DNA from: Oscillospiraceae bacterium
GTDB taxonomy: Bacteria; Bacillota; Clostridia; Oscillospirales; Acutalibacteraceae
DNA length: 64,000 nucleotides
NCBI GenBank assembly: GCA_022483045.1
Contig: JAKVOA010000001.1
Span: forward strand, 953,750-1,017,749
Reading direction: 5' to 3'
Shown here in pieces: positions 37,577 through 47,322 of the stretch. The position numbers were made by a program, and so were the translations under genes. Below the pieces are notes generated by a model. It saw only the letters and a list, made by a program, of their open reading frames with translations, had not been told where the DNA came from and searched no databases. The stretch's first letter is position 1. Every line of letters begins with the position of its first letter.

Positions 37577-38911
37577 TTATTCTTCCTTCCTGAACAAGCT
37601 GATAAAGAATCCATCCGTATCGTTTGCCTGCGGAAAAAGCGTCAGCTGATTTTCCGGCTCTGCAATGGTATGTGAAACAGCTGCCGGCAAAGTGAGCGGT
37701 GCCGCAGTGAAATTTGGATGCTCCTGCAAAAAGCGGCGGGCATTTTGGCTGTTTTCTGCCGGATTTAAGGTACAGGTCGAATACAGCAGAATTCCGCCCG
37801 GCCGCAGTAAATTAGAAGACTTACACAGGATACCGTACTGCAAATCGGGCAGGCTGTCAATAGTTTCCCTTGATTTGTAGCGAATTTCAGGCTTTCTGCG
37901 CAAAATGCCATACCCAGAGCAGGGCACATCACACAAAACACGGTCTGCCGGCGGCAGCAAAGCGCTGTCCCTTGCAGCATCACGCACAGCAGCAGAAACA
38001 TTCGTTATTCCTAATCTTTGGGAGCCTTTTTGAATCAGCCCAACTTTTCCGCGGTACTGGTCAAAGGCTCTTATTTCTCCTCTGTTCTGCATTTCCTGCG
38101 CTATGGTAAAGGTCTTTCCACCAGGTGCTGCACAGACATCATAAATGCGCTCGCCCGGTTTTGCCCCCAGCAGACAGCAGCCAAACTGACTTGACAGGTC
38201 CTGTATATGGAACAGTCCTTCTTGAAAGCATTTACCTTCCGCAATGGAGCCGGTATGATTAAGTTTCAGCGCATTTGGCAGCCAAGTAACCGCCTGTGCT
38301 TCGATTTCCTCTTCCTGCAAAAGCGCAGTCAGCTTTTCGGGAGTAGTCTTTAAAGAATTCACCCGGGCATAAAGCGGCGGGCGCTGAAAACCGCACGCCA
38401 GCATTTGCTCTGTGACAGCCACCCCGTAGGCAGCCTCCCAGCGGGCAATCAGCCACGCCGGACAGGAATTCTGTATTGATAAACTTTCGAGGCGGTCTTT
38501 CCCTTTTGGCGGGAAAGGTCTGTTTTCTTTTTGGCGCAGCAGGCTGCGCAAAACGCCGTTGACAAAGCCCGCAGCACGGTTTTTTCCGATTTTTCGCGTT
38601 AAAGTAACCGCCTCATTGACAGCAGCACTGTCGGGAATGCGGTCCATATAATAGATTTGATAAGCTGCCATACGCAGAATTTCCCAAACAGCGGCATCCA
38701 CATGTGTTTGAGGACTGCGCAGGTATTGGCGCAATGCTGTGTCCAGTGTAATCCGGCGCTCAAGCACGCCATAAAACAGAGCCGCGGTCAGTGCTTTGTC
38801 ACGCACAGACAACCCACTGGTACGCAGCGCTTTATCCAGCACTAAATTAGAGTACCCCTCATTTTCATCCACATGCAGCAGAGCTTTCAGTGTGACTTCG
38901 CGTGCATTCAA
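37577..38911 (-). CDS. rsmB: 16S rRNA (cytosine-967-C5)-methyltransferase RsmB
   Basis: RsmB methylates C967 of 16S rRNA using AdoMet. The 444-residue protein has an N-terminal NusB-like RNA-binding domain (about 5-140) and a Rossmann methyltransferase domain with DVCAAPGGKTFTIAQ near 260. The two cysteines expected for catalysis and product release are present in DVPCSGYGILRR near 330 and LYSTCTLNPAENS near 385. The start overlaps the metallopeptidase end by four bases. Confidence 0.96.
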   Translation of the reverse strand: MNAREVTLKALLHVDENEGYSNLVLDKALRTSGLSVRDKALTAALFYGVLERRITLDTALRQYLRSPQTHVDAAVWEILRMAAYQIYYMDRIPDSAAVNEAVTLTRKIGKNRAAGFVNGVLRSLLRQKENRPFPPKGKDRLESLSIQNSCPAWLIARWEAAYGVAVTEQMLACGFQRPPLYARVNSLKTTPEKLTALLQEEEIEAQAVTWLPNALKLNHTGSIAEGKCFQEGLFHIQDLSSQFGCCLLGAKPGERIYDVCAAPGGKTFTIAQEMQNRGEIRAFDQYRGKVGLIQKGSQRLGITNVSAAVRDAARDSALLPPADRVLCDVPCSGYGILRRKPEIRYKSRETIDSLPDLQYGILCKSSNLLRPGGILLYSTCTLNPAENSQNARRFLQEHPNFTAAPLTLPAAVSHTIAEPENQLTLFPQANDTDGFFISLFRKEE

Positions 38912-39615
38912 GAATCGTCTCTCCCCCGGCCGCCGGCAATCATCAGCAGGCGAAAGAGCTGAAGCAGTGCCGTAAAAGAAGCCGCTACATAGGTCATGGC
39001 AGCAGCTGAAAGCACTTTTCTCGCGCCGTTGATTTCATCCGGTGTTAATAAATTTGTTTCGTCCAATGAGCGCAGCGCACGGGCGCTTGCGTTAAACTCT
39101 ACTGGAAGCGTCACCAGCTGAAACAAAACTGCAATGCTAAACATCAAAATGCCGATGTTAACAACAGCGGTGTAGCGCACCGGCAGAATTAAACCGATAA
39201 AGATGAGCGGAAACGCCAGCCGGGAAGCAAACTGCGTGGCCGGCACAATCGCCGTACGCAGGCGGTTTGGCAGATATCCCTGCGCGGTCTGAATGCTGTG
39301 CCCGGCTTCGTGTGCTGCAACGCCGATGGCGCTGATAGAAGTGCTGTCGTAAACATCCTGCGAAAGGCTGATGGTGTTATTGCGCGGATCAAAGTTATCG
39401 GTTAAGTTGCCGCCAATTCGGCGGACATTCAGTCCGCGCACGCCGCCGTAATACGCCACGGTTTCCGCTGCCTGCGCACCGGTACAGCCGCGCAAAGAGC
39501 GCACTTTGCTGTAGCGGTTAAATGCTGCCTGGACCTTAAATTGCGCATAGGCTGTCAACAGAATAGCAGGAAGCATCCACAAAAAATAGGAATAATTATA
39601 ATAATAAAAGCCCAT
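38908..39615 (-). CDS. zinc metallopeptidase, YugP family
   Basis: A 235-residue membrane protease of the YugP/DUF3... type, beginning with a hydrophobic segment (MGFYYYNYSYFLWMLPAILL). The HExxH zinc motif is in IGVAAHEAGHSIQTAQGY near 105-122, and further membrane segments follow. Its substrate is unknown. Start at 39615 is supported by AAAGGAG; an extension to 39753 would lie inside fmt. It sits between fmt and rsmB, where such genes are common in Clostridia. Confidence 0.9.
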   Translation of the reverse strand: MGFYYYNYSYFLWMLPAILLTAYAQFKVQAAFNRYSKVRSLRGCTGAQAAETVAYYGGVRGLNVRRIGGNLTDNFDPRNNTISLSQDVYDSTSISAIGVAAHEAGHSIQTAQGYLPNRLRTAIVPATQFASRLAFPLIFIGLILPVRYTAVVNIGILMFSIAVLFQLVTLPVEFNASARALRSLDETNLLTPDEINGARKVLSAAAMTYVAASFTALLQLFRLLMIAGGRGRDDS

Positions 39616-39628
39616 ACCATTGCTCCTT

Positions 39629-40549
39629 TCAGAAGGGCAGCACTGCCCCCTTCGGTACAGGATGCCCCCGAAGGAAGTCTGACGCCGCCATACGCTTTTT
39701 GCCGGCCGGCTGTACTTCTGTAATCTGCAGTGCTGTACCGCCGCCGCAGGCAACTACAAACTGGCCGCTGACACTGCCCGGCTTAGCTGCAGCAGGCTCT
39801 GGACTGACAACACAGCTGGCAAAGATTTTAAGCCGCATTCCCTCATAAGTGGTAGCCGCAGCAGGCCATGGATTTAAGCCGCAAATCTGGTTGTGTATCT
39901 GCTGTGCCGGCTTGTTCCAGTCTATTGGGCTTAAGGATTTATCAAGCATAGAAGCGTACGCGGTCGTCGTTTCTCCCTGCGGACGAGGCTGCAGAGAATC
40001 CAGTTCATCCAGGGTACGCACCAAAAGTTCTGCGCCCATCTGTGAAAGGCGGTCGTGCAACTGACCGGCTGTCTCCTGCGGACCGATTGCTGTTTTCTCC
40101 TGCAGCAAAATATCCCCGGTGTCCAGTCCCTCAGCCATATACATTGTTGTTACGCCGGTCTCTTTTTCGCCGTTGAGCACGCTCCACTGAATCGGTGCAG
40201 CACCGCGGTACGCAGGCAGCAATGATGCATGCACATTAATGCAGCCCTTTGGCGGAACAGCAAGGATCTCTTTGGGAAGGAGTTTTCCGTAAGCGACAAC
40301 TACGACAACTTCCGGCTGCAGGCAGCGCAGCTTTTCCGTCTCATCGGCTGTACGCAGAGAAACCGGCTGAAACACAGACAGGCCCGCCTTTTGTGCAAGT
40401 ACCTTGACTGGCGGCGGCGTCAGTGTAAACTTTCTACCCTTTGGCTTATCCGGCTGCGTATAGACGCCGCACACGGTATGTCCGGCATCCAGCAGCGCCT
40501 GCAGACAAGGCACTGCAAAATCTGGTGTACCCATAAAAACCACACGCAT
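39629..40549 (-). CDS. fmt: methionyl-tRNA formyltransferase
   Basis: Fmt formylates initiator Met-tRNA with 10-formyl-tetrahydrofolate. From ATG 40549 it has 306 residues. The N-terminal Rossmann domain holds MRVVFMGTPDFAVPCL and the catalytic segment NVHASLLPAYRGAAPI near 108-123 (with Asn and His). GLDTGDILLQ follows. The C-terminal domain is shorter and OB-like. The start could alternatively be 40561. It follows def, as usual. Confidence 0.96.
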   Translation of the reverse strand: MRVVFMGTPDFAVPCLQALLDAGHTVCGVYTQPDKPKGRKFTLTPPPVKVLAQKAGLSVFQPVSLRTADETEKLRCLQPEVVVVVAYGKLLPKEILAVPPKGCINVHASLLPAYRGAAPIQWSVLNGEKETGVTTMYMAEGLDTGDILLQEKTAIGPQETAGQLHDRLSQMGAELLVRTLDELDSLQPRPQGETTTAYASMLDKSLSPIDWNKPAQQIHNQICGLNPWPAAATTYEGMRLKIFASCVVSPEPAAAKPGSVSGQFVVACGGGTALQITEVQPAGKKRMAASDFLRGHPVPKGAVLPF

Positions 40550-40609
40550 TTTGTTCACCATTCCTGATACGAGTTTCTTTCAATTTCTGCAAAATATACG
40601 TTTGCAGTT

Positions 40610-41083
40610 TCATCCCATTTTTTTCATTTCTTCATCCGTCAGGAAATGCTCCACATGCGAGAGGAAGACAATGCCGTTGAGATGGTCAATTTCATGGCAG
40701 CAAGCCAGTGCAAAAAAGTCATTTGCCTCAAACTCAAAGGAAGTTCCGTCGCGGTGCTGTGCACGAACTTTCACATGGTTTGGGCGGTGTGTCACACCCC
40801 AGCGGTTTGGAAAAGAAAGGCAGCCTTCGACACACTCCTGCTCCCCTTCCTGCAGTAGGAATTCCGGGTTAATCAGCTCTACACGGCCTTCACCTACATC
40901 GATGACAATCGCGCGGCGGCGGATTCCCACCTGCGGTGCAGCCAAGCCAACGCCATTTGCCTGCTTCATTGTTTCATACATATCGTCCAGCAGCTGCCCC
41001 AACCTGTCATCAAATTTATCGACCGGGCGGCAGACCACCCTTAAGCACGGATCATTTCCTGTACGAATGTTGCGAATTGCCAT
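40610..41083 (-). CDS. def: peptide deformylase
   Basis: Removes the formyl group from nascent chains, working after Fmt. The 157-residue enzyme has all three motifs: GVGLAAPQVG (motif 1, near 43-52), EGCLSFP (near 90, cysteine metal ligand) and CCHEIDHLNGIVF (HExxH, near 132-144). AAGGAGG precedes the ATG at 41083; a GTG one codon earlier is possible. Confidence 0.97.
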   Translation of the reverse strand: MAIRNIRTGNDPCLRVVCRPVDKFDDRLGQLLDDMYETMKQANGVGLAAPQVGIRRRAIVIDVGEGRVELINPEFLLQEGEQECVEGCLSFPNRWGVTHRPNHVKVRAQHRDGTSFEFEANDFFALACCHEIDHLNGIVFLSHVEHFLTDEEMKKMG

Positions 41084-41157
41084 CACAATTTCCTCCTTGA
41101 ACCAATTTTTATGATTTATTTAGTATAAAAGAAAATATTTACTGATTTATGAATAAA

Positions 41158-43608
41158 CTAAAGAAGCGTATCTGGATTCATATCTGCAAAGACGGTGACG
41201 TTTTCTGCCCGCCGATCCCGGCCAAAAGAAACCAGCAGCCGGGAAAGCATCTGCCGTAGGGGGCGGCTGTTCCGGCACTTCATAAAAAGCTTGTAGCGGT
41301 ATTTCCCGCTCATACGGGCAACCCGTGCCGGAGTAGGGCTGAGTACCCGCAGCGGCAGCTGTATATACTCTGCAGCGGCAAGTTTTTGCAGCTGCTGCAG
41401 AAATGCCAAACTGACCCGGCGGACCTCCTCCTCTTTGCCGCCGACAAAGCCGACAACGCAAAGATCGGAAAAAGGCGGATACAGCATGATTTTTCGCAGC
41501 GGAAGTTCCTGCTCATAAAAAGCGGGATAGTTCTGTCCAGCAGCAAGTGCAAACACCGGATTTTCCGGTGTAAAAGTCTGCACATAAGCTTTTCCGCACA
41601 GGCAGCCGCGACCTGCACGGCCGACAACCTGCGTAAGCAGGTCAAACGTGCGCTCGCTGCTGCGAAAGTCATTGCTATAAAGAGACTCATCTGCCGAAAG
41701 CACGCCGACAACTGTTACATTTTCAAAGTCAAGCCCTTTGGCAACCATTTGCGTACCGACAATCAGGTCATATTCCTTCTGTGCAAATGCTTTCAGTTTA
41801 TCTTCATAAGCATAGCGGGACATAGTGGCATCGGTATCCAGCCGCAAAATACGTGCCTGCGGCAAAAGCTGCTGCAGCTGCTCCTCTGCCTTCTGTGTAC
41901 CGGACCCTCGGTACTGCAGATGCAGGCCGTGGCACTCTGGGCACTCGGCAGTCATAGGAACAGAATAGCCGCAGTAGTGGCACATCAGACGGTTGTTTGC
42001 CGAATGATAGGTGAGAGAAACACTGCAGTTGGGGCAGGTCATTACGTGGCCGCAGTCTGGGCAGGAAGCAAAGGTGTTGTATCCGCGCCGATTGAGCAGA
42101 AGAATTGACTGCTGTCCATTTTTTAGATTTTCCTGCAGTGCCTGCAACAGTGGGCGGCTGAAAACCGAGGCATTGCCCTCCTGAAGCTCTTTGTTCATGT
42201 CACAGATGTGTACTTCCGGAAGCTGCGCTTCCCCATACCGCTGTGAAAGGGTTTCCAACCCGATTTTGCCGGTCTTTGCGGCGTAATAGGTCTCAATACA
42301 GGGGGTAGCCGAAGCAAAAAGCAGCAGTGCCTTGTTATATCTACAGCGAAACCATGCAACTTCTTTCGCGTGGTAGCGCGGGGAGCTTTCTGATTGATAA
42401 GCTGACTCCTGCTCCTCATCTACAATAATCAGGCCCAGATTAGAGAGCGGTGCAAACACCGCCGAACGTGTGCCTACCACAATCGTTGCTTCGCCGCGCT
42501 GCACCCGCTTCCATTCATCCATACGTTCACCGACCGACAGTCCGCTGTGAAAGACGGCAACTTTTTCCCCATAGCGCTGCTGAAAAATATGTACTGCCTG
42601 CGGTGTCAGTGAAATTTCCGGCACCATCAGCAGCACACTGCGCCCTTCTTTTAAAACCTGGTCAATTAAACATAAGTAAACGCTGGTTTTGCCACTGCCT
42701 GTAACTCCGTACAGAAGCGACGCAGAGGCCTTTCCTTTATGGTACTGCTGGTACAAATCCATATAGGCAGCCTGCTGTTCCTCGGAAAGGACGATTGGCG
42801 TCTGTTCTCCTTTAACAGAAGAAGTTTCAGCAGAATAAGGTGTTCGATAACGCTCCTGCTCATAGGTTTCGCAAACGCGATGGGTCTCCATATTCTTAAT
42901 GACAACCGGCGTAACACCAGTAAAGTAGCAAATTTCTTTTACCGAAGCACAACCCGCGTCCTGCAGTACACGATAAACTTCCTGCTGACGGGGCGTCAGG
43001 TGCAGCGGCTCTGGCGGCTTTGCAGAAAGACGCACCATTTTCATGGAGGCATCTCCCATGCGGCGGACCGGATTGAGTGTTTGATGCAGAATACCGGCCC
43101 TGCACAGGTTGTCTAAGACAGAAGAATCTTTTGGCAGACCGGCTTTTTTAAGAAGTTTGTCTTTTTCTACCGCCGCATGATTTGCAAGCTGCGCTATAAC
43201 AGCCTGTTCTTCCGGCAGCAGGCGCTGCACATTTTGTGCGGAAACGCCATCACAAAGTCCATAAAAAGAGTGCAGTTTATAGGTCATACCAGCCGGCAGC
43301 AACAATTTGACCGCCTCAAACAGTGTACAAAAGTAGCGTTCTTTCAGCCATGAAACTAAAAAAAGCATTTCACGCGAAAGAAGCGGTGCCTCATCCAGCA
43401 CCGCTTTTAAATATTTCAGCTTTGCAGTATTCTGCACTTCAGCTGCAGCAAGAATCATACCCAGGCGAAGATGACTGCCGCTGCCAAATGGCACCAGCAC
43501 GCGGCAGCCCGGCACTGCCTTTGCCTGCAGCGTTTGCGGTACCAGATAGTCAAAGTCTTTATCAAAATGATAAACCGTTTTTTCTACAGCGACTTTAACT
43601 GTCTGCAT
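41158..43608 (-). CDS. priA: primosomal protein N' (replication restart helicase PriA)
   Basis: PriA recognises stalled forks and reloads the replisome. From ATG 43608 (GGAGGAG upstream) it has 816 residues. The N-terminal DNA-binding domain begins TVKVAVEKTVYHFDKDFDYLVP. A helicase domain follows with Walker A GVTGSGKTSVYL and motif II IIVDEEQESAYQ. The eight-cysteine zinc region CPDCGHVMTCPNC...CHYCGYS...CPEC is near 530-570. An extended frame to 43770 lies inside rpoZ. In Bacillus coaBC separates rpoZ and priA; it is missing here. Confidence 0.96.
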   Translation of the reverse strand: MQTVKVAVEKTVYHFDKDFDYLVPQTLQAKAVPGCRVLVPFGSGSHLRLGMILAAAEVQNTAKLKYLKAVLDEAPLLSREMLFLVSWLKERYFCTLFEAVKLLLPAGMTYKLHSFYGLCDGVSAQNVQRLLPEEQAVIAQLANHAAVEKDKLLKKAGLPKDSSVLDNLCRAGILHQTLNPVRRMGDASMKMVRLSAKPPEPLHLTPRQQEVYRVLQDAGCASVKEICYFTGVTPVVIKNMETHRVCETYEQERYRTPYSAETSSVKGEQTPIVLSEEQQAAYMDLYQQYHKGKASASLLYGVTGSGKTSVYLCLIDQVLKEGRSVLLMVPEISLTPQAVHIFQQRYGEKVAVFHSGLSVGERMDEWKRVQRGEATIVVGTRSAVFAPLSNLGLIIVDEEQESAYQSESSPRYHAKEVAWFRCRYNKALLLFASATPCIETYYAAKTGKIGLETLSQRYGEAQLPEVHICDMNKELQEGNASVFSRPLLQALQENLKNGQQSILLLNRRGYNTFASCPDCGHVMTCPNCSVSLTYHSANNRLMCHYCGYSVPMTAECPECHGLHLQYRGSGTQKAEEQLQQLLPQARILRLDTDATMSRYAYEDKLKAFAQKEYDLIVGTQMVAKGLDFENVTVVGVLSADESLYSNDFRSSERTFDLLTQVVGRAGRGCLCGKAYVQTFTPENPVFALAAGQNYPAFYEQELPLRKIMLYPPFSDLCVVGFVGGKEEEVRRVSLAFLQQLQKLAAAEYIQLPLRVLSPTPARVARMSGKYRYKLFMKCRNSRPLRQMLSRLLVSFGRDRRAENVTVFADMNPDTLL

Positions 43609-43630
43609 CACTTGCTCTCCTCCGCTTTTA

Positions 43631-43972
43631 TCAGTCGACAGGGGACTTGGTTTCTTCGTCTGCCGGCGCTTCTTCACTGCTTGTTCCCGCAGCATTTTCC
43701 TCTGCAGCGGCGGCCTCTGCAGAGCGCTCCTGCTCAAGCTGCTGTGCTTTGGCCTCATCGGCCTCTTCATCTTCGTTGCGGTTGGATTCTACAATTCTAT
43801 ATTTATGATCCATCAATTCCTGTACGGCGATTTCAACCGGCTTTTCGTCCATAACAATATGCTCTGCCTCTGCTTTTTCGGCAATTTCACGGGAGCGCTT
43901 GGAAACGCCCACGCAAAGCGCATAGCGGCTCTGGCCCGGTTCTGTTAAAAGATCTGCAATAGGTTTAATCAT
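43631..43972 (-). CDS. rpoZ: DNA-directed RNA polymerase subunit omega
   Basis: Omega assists assembly of RNA polymerase. The 113-residue protein begins [31 protein letters not shown], then KPVEIAVQELMDHKYRIVE, the Rpb6/omega core. A Glu/Ala-rich C-terminal tail of about 45 residues lengthens it beyond the usual 65-90. The start lies inside the gmk end (eight-base overlap). Confidence 0.92.
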   Translation of the reverse strand: MIKPIADLLTEPGQSRYALCVGVSKRSREIAEKAEAEHIVMDEKPVEIAVQELMDHKYRIVESNRNEDEEADEAKAQQLEQERSAEAAAAEENAAGTSSEEAPADEETKSPVD

Positions 43973-44573
43973 GATTCAGTACCCTTTCTATCAGCGCCGG
44001 ATTGCGGCTGGTCTTGTGTTTTTCAGAAGTAAGAATTGCATCAATTTCACTGGCAGCTTTCTCTACTGTGTCATTGACAACAACATAATCATACTGCACT
44101 GCCTGCGGAATTTCCTTTTTGGCGGTCTTAAGCCGTTTCTGCACGACTTCTTCGGCCTCAGTACCGCGGCCGCGCAGACGCTCTCCCAATTCCTTGACAG
44201 AAGGCGGCAAAATAAAGATGCCGACGCTTTCGGGTAGCAGCCTGCGCACCTGTGCCCCGCCCTGCACTTCAATTTCCAAAAAAACGTCGTGGCCGCTCTC
44301 CAATGCCTTTTCAATCGGTGCGCGCGGGGTTCCGTAGCAGTTGCCGCAGTACTCTGCACTTTCCAGCAGTGCACCCTCAGCTTTCAGCTGCGCGAATTTT
44401 TCTTTGGTCACGAAAAAATACTCACGGCCGTTTTGCTCGCCGGGGCGTGGCGCACGTGTTGTGGCAGAAATAGAATAGCGGGCCTCGGGATGAGCTGCGA
44501 AATAAGCTTTCAGCACCGTTCCCTTTCCGGTACCGGATGGACCGGAAAAAACGACAAGCAGTCCTTTATTCAT
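43965..44573 (-). CDS. gmk: guanylate kinase
   Basis: Converts GMP to GDP with ATP. From ATG 44573 it has 202 residues with P-loop GPSGTGKGT near 10-18. Then come [18 protein letters not shown] near 39-56 (GMP binding), [15 protein letters not shown] near 72 and [13 protein letters not shown] near 98. Full length. The ATG has GGAG about ten bases upstream and lies eight bases inside remA. Downstream rpoZ overlaps. Confidence 0.97.
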   Translation of the reverse strand: MNKGLLVVFSGPSGTGKGTVLKAYFAAHPEARYSISATTRAPRPGEQNGREYFFVTKEKFAQLKAEGALLESAEYCGNCYGTPRAPIEKALESGHDVFLEIEVQGGAQVRRLLPESVGIFILPPSVKELGERLRGRGTEAEEVVQKRLKTAKKEIPQAVQYDYVVVNDTVEKAASEIDAILTSEKHKTSRNPALIERVLNHD

Positions 44574-44841
44574 CTTCGTCCAGCTCCTCACCTTCCATGC
44601 CGTCTTCTTTGTCATTCAGACGGTTTGCAACCGTTTCAGGCTGTACAGCCGACAGGATTACATGCTGGCTGTCCATAATAATGACTGCACGGGTGCGGCG
44701 GCCGTAGGTAGCGTCAATTAAAGTACCGCGCTCTTTTGCGTCCTGAATAATACGCTTAATTGGCGCCGACTCTGGGCTGACAATGGCAATCAGCCGATTT
44801 GCAGAAACCATGTTGCCAAAGCCAATATTGATCAGCTTCAT
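44566..44841 (-). CDS. remA: RemA-family regulator (DUF370)
   Basis: RemA (YlzA) is a DNA-binding activator of matrix genes in Bacillus. This 91-residue protein has the family core [58 protein letters not shown] (kept here as family description by its motifs: [32 protein letters not shown]). An acidic C-terminal tail EGEELDEDE ends the protein. It lies between yicC and gmk, the normal location. Its targets in this organism are not known. Confidence 0.93.
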   Translation of the reverse strand: MKLINIGFGNMVSANRLIAIVSPESAPIKRIIQDAKERGTLIDATYGRRTRAVIIMDSQHVILSAVQPETVANRLNDKEDGMEGEELDEDE

Positions 44842-44871
44842 AGGATTATTTCCCCCTGCTTTTCAGGATGT

Positions 44872-45750
44872 TTACTCAATATTTTGAATCTGTTCCCGAA
44901 TCTTTTCAATTTCCGCCTTGATGTCTACTACCAAATAGGCAATTTCTGTATTCGAGCACTTAGAGCCAATGGTGTTTGCCTCCCGGTTCATTTCCTGCAC
45001 CAGGAAATCAAGCTTGCGGCCCACCGGCTCGTCAGATTCGAGCATGGTGTCAAACTGTGTAAGGTGACTGCGCAGACGCACCGTTTCTTCATCTACAGCA
45101 ATTTTATCGGCAAAAATTGCTGCTTCTGTTACAATGCGCTGCTCATCAACCGCTTTGTCCTGCAGAACCTCTTCAAGGCGGGTCTGCAAACGCTTGCGAT
45201 AAGCTTCCACGGTTTCGGGGGAATGCTCTTCCACCTGTTTGACCATCTGCAGGATCTGCTTAGCACGCGCAGAGACATCCTCTTTCATCTTTTTGCCCTC
45301 TGCAATACGCATCTGCATAAAAGAATCCAGCGCATGGTCCAGTGCCTGTCTGACCGACATCCACACAGCTTCTTCGTTTTCCGGCTCATGGTAAACAGTA
45401 AAGATATCGCTGAAACGTGTTAAGTCAGAAACAGAAAGGTCTTCTTTCAGCCCATAGGTACTGCAGAGTTCCCGCATAGCCGCAACATAGTCTGCGGCAA
45501 GCTCATGGTTTACGGAAATACGTGCGGTAGTGTCCTGCACCGGCTCTATAAAGACGGTGACATCGACCTTGCCCCGGGAAATATAGCTCTGCAGGTATTC
45601 GCGAATCTTTTCCTCAAGGAAGCCGTAGCCGCGGCTGACCCGCGCAGAAAGTTCAAAATAGCGGTGGTTGACGGATTTTACTTCTGTCTGAATATGGCGT
45701 CCGTCAATGACTGCTTCATACCGGCCATAGCCGGTCATGCTTTTTATCAA
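44872..45750 (-). CDS. YicC family endoribonuclease/stress-related protein
   Basis: A 292-residue YicC-family protein (IKSMTGYGR...; C-terminal VQEMNREANTIGSKCSNTEIAYLVVDIKAEIEKIREQIQN by its signatures QEMNREANTIGSK and KIREQIQN). The E. coli member is an endoribonuclease that aids sRNA decay. The start is uncertain. I favour TTG at 45750, which aligns with the usual M-I-(K/R)-SMTGYG start, although the ribosome site (GAGATGG) is weak. ATG at 45780 lies only about ten bases from the predicted transcript start. It heads the remA-gmk-rpoZ-priA cluster. Confidence 0.9.
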   Translation of the reverse strand: MIKSMTGYGRYEAVIDGRHIQTEVKSVNHRYFELSARVSRGYGFLEEKIREYLQSYISRGKVDVTVFIEPVQDTTARISVNHELAADYVAAMRELCSTYGLKEDLSVSDLTRFSDIFTVYHEPENEEAVWMSVRQALDHALDSFMQMRIAEGKKMKEDVSARAKQILQMVKQVEEHSPETVEAYRKRLQTRLEEVLQDKAVDEQRIVTEAAIFADKIAVDEETVRLRSHLTQFDTMLESDEPVGRKLDFLVQEMNREANTIGSKCSNTEIAYLVVDIKAEIEKIREQIQNIE

Positions 45751-45796
45751 AAAACCATCTCGTTTTCTGTATCCACTCATATTTGCATACTTATTT

Positions 45797-45826
45797 ATTG
45801 TATCAGATAGGCCCCCTGCTTGTCAA
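45797..45826 (-). promoter_or_regulatory. promoter of yicC and the downstream cluster
   Basis: Minus-strand TTGACA (45821-45826), 18-base spacer, TACAAT (45797-45802), about 50 bases before the preferred start. A near-consensus sigma-A promoter. Confidence 0.75.
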
Positions 45827-45909
45827 ACGGAAGTACCGGGTTTTACCAATTCAGTAAATAAAGGCGCTGCTGATACACACAGTGGAAAATAAAAAGCTGT
45901 AAAGAAGGC

Positions 45910-47310
45910 TTATACAGGGTAAATCTGCGCTTCCTTATCACCGTGCCGGTAATCAATCCCATATTTTTTCGCAGCACGCTCCTTAAAGAAATCGACCGCT
46001 ACCTTTGGAAACATCGCATAAGACAGAACGTCCTCTTCCTGTTCTGTCCACTGGGCACACTCCTGCCGCAGGCTATCTAGTTCTGGCTTTAAAAGGTCCG
46101 CAGGGCGGCAGGTAATGCGTTTGCGGTCACCGATGATCTTTTTCGCAAAGGCCGGATCAATCGGCATGGGGGTCGTGCCGTACATACCGGCTATTAAATC
46201 TTTAAACTCATTGGTACACATCTTATAGCGTTCTCCGGTCATGACATTAAAGACCGCCTGTGTGCCGATAATCTGTGAAGTCGGCGTAACCAAAGGCGGA
46301 TAGCCGGCATCTTTGCGCACCCGCGGAACTTCTTTTAAAACGTCCTCCAGCTGATCTTCTCTGCCTGCCTGTTTTAACTGCGACAGCAAATTGCTCAGCA
46401 TACCTCCCGGGACTTGGTACAGCAGGGCCTTTGTGTTGGTTGCAAGCATACTTTGGTCTAGCAGACCGGTTTCAATGTATTTTTTGCGCAAGCCCATAAA
46501 ATACTCTCTGACAGGTCCAAAGGCTTTTAGGTCAAGACCGGTGTCGTATGGGGTTCCCTGCAAGGCCGCTACCATAGACTCAGTCGGTGCATGAGAGGTG
46601 CCCAGTGCAAGCGGAGAAATTGCCGTATCAATACGGTCGGCACCTGCCTCAATGCCTTTTAGCAGGCACATAGAGGCAAGCCCGGAAGTATAATGAATAT
46701 GCAGCTGAATAGGCAGAGATACCGCTTTTTTCAGAGCAGATACCAATTCATAGGTTTTATACGGTGTCAACAGAGCCGCCATGTCTTTGATACAAATAGA
46801 GTCGGCGCCTGTTTGCTCAATTCTCTTTGCATACTGTACATAGTAGTCCGTCGTAAAAACAGGACCGGTCGTATAGGAAATGGCAACCTGTACTTCTGCG
46901 CCTTCTTTTTTTGCCGCCCGTATGGAGGTCTGCAGATTTTTAAGATCATTCAGTGCATCAAAAATGCGGATAATATCAATTCCGTTTGCTACACTGCGCT
47001 GCACGAAGTACTCTACAGCATCATCGGCATAGTGACGGTAGCCAAGCATATTTTGCCCGCGAAAAAGCATTTGCAGCTTGGTATTTGGGCAGTTTTTGCG
47101 TAGGATGCGCAGCCGCCGCCAGGGGTCTTCATGCAAAAAGCGCAGGCAGCTGTCAAACGTTGCACCGCCCCAGCATTCCAGTGAATAATAGCCTATTTTG
47201 TCCAGTCTGTCGAGAATAGGCAGCATATCTTCTATCGGCATGCGGGTCGCAATCAAAGACTGCGGTGCGTCCCGCAGCGCAACTTCTGTAATTCCAATTT
47301 GTTTTGCCAT
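45910..47310 (-). CDS. oxaloacetate decarboxylase alpha/transcarboxylase 5S-type carboxyltransferase
   Basis: A 466-residue biotin-dependent carboxyltransferase of the OadA/PycB/transcarboxylase-5S family. It moves CO2 between carboxybiotin and pyruvate/oxaloacetate. The TIM barrel (about 1-300) has the metal Asp in ALRDAPQS near 14, ECWGGATFDSC near 45, carbamyl-lysine candidate in CIKDMAA near 180, and LHIHYTSG near 208. A C-terminal helical domain follows, but there is no attached biotin domain; a separate biotin protein gene lies 13 bases upstream. Most relatives read RDAHQS where this has RDAPQS. No OadB-type sodium pump subunit is encoded nearby. Confidence 0.9.
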   Translation of the reverse strand: MAKQIGITEVALRDAPQSLIATRMPIEDMLPILDRLDKIGYYSLECWGGATFDSCLRFLHEDPWRRLRILRKNCPNTKLQMLFRGQNMLGYRHYADDAVEYFVQRSVANGIDIIRIFDALNDLKNLQTSIRAAKKEGAEVQVAISYTTGPVFTTDYYVQYAKRIEQTGADSICIKDMAALLTPYKTYELVSALKKAVSLPIQLHIHYTSGLASMCLLKGIEAGADRIDTAISPLALGTSHAPTESMVAALQGTPYDTGLDLKAFGPVREYFMGLRKKYIETGLLDQSMLATNTKALLYQVPGGMLSNLLSQLKQAGREDQLEDVLKEVPRVRKDAGYPPLVTPTSQIIGTQAVFNVMTGERYKMCTNEFKDLIAGMYGTTPMPIDPAFAKKIIGDRKRITCRPADLLKPELDSLRQECAQWTEQEEDVLSYAMFPKVAVDFFKERAAKKYGIDYRHGDKEAQIYPV

Positions 47311-47322
47311 TCTGCCGCCCCC

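Noticed and set aside
43609-43770. N-terminal extension of PriA
   Set aside because: It overlaps rpoZ in another frame and lacks a ribosome site; the family start with GGAGGAG is at 43608.
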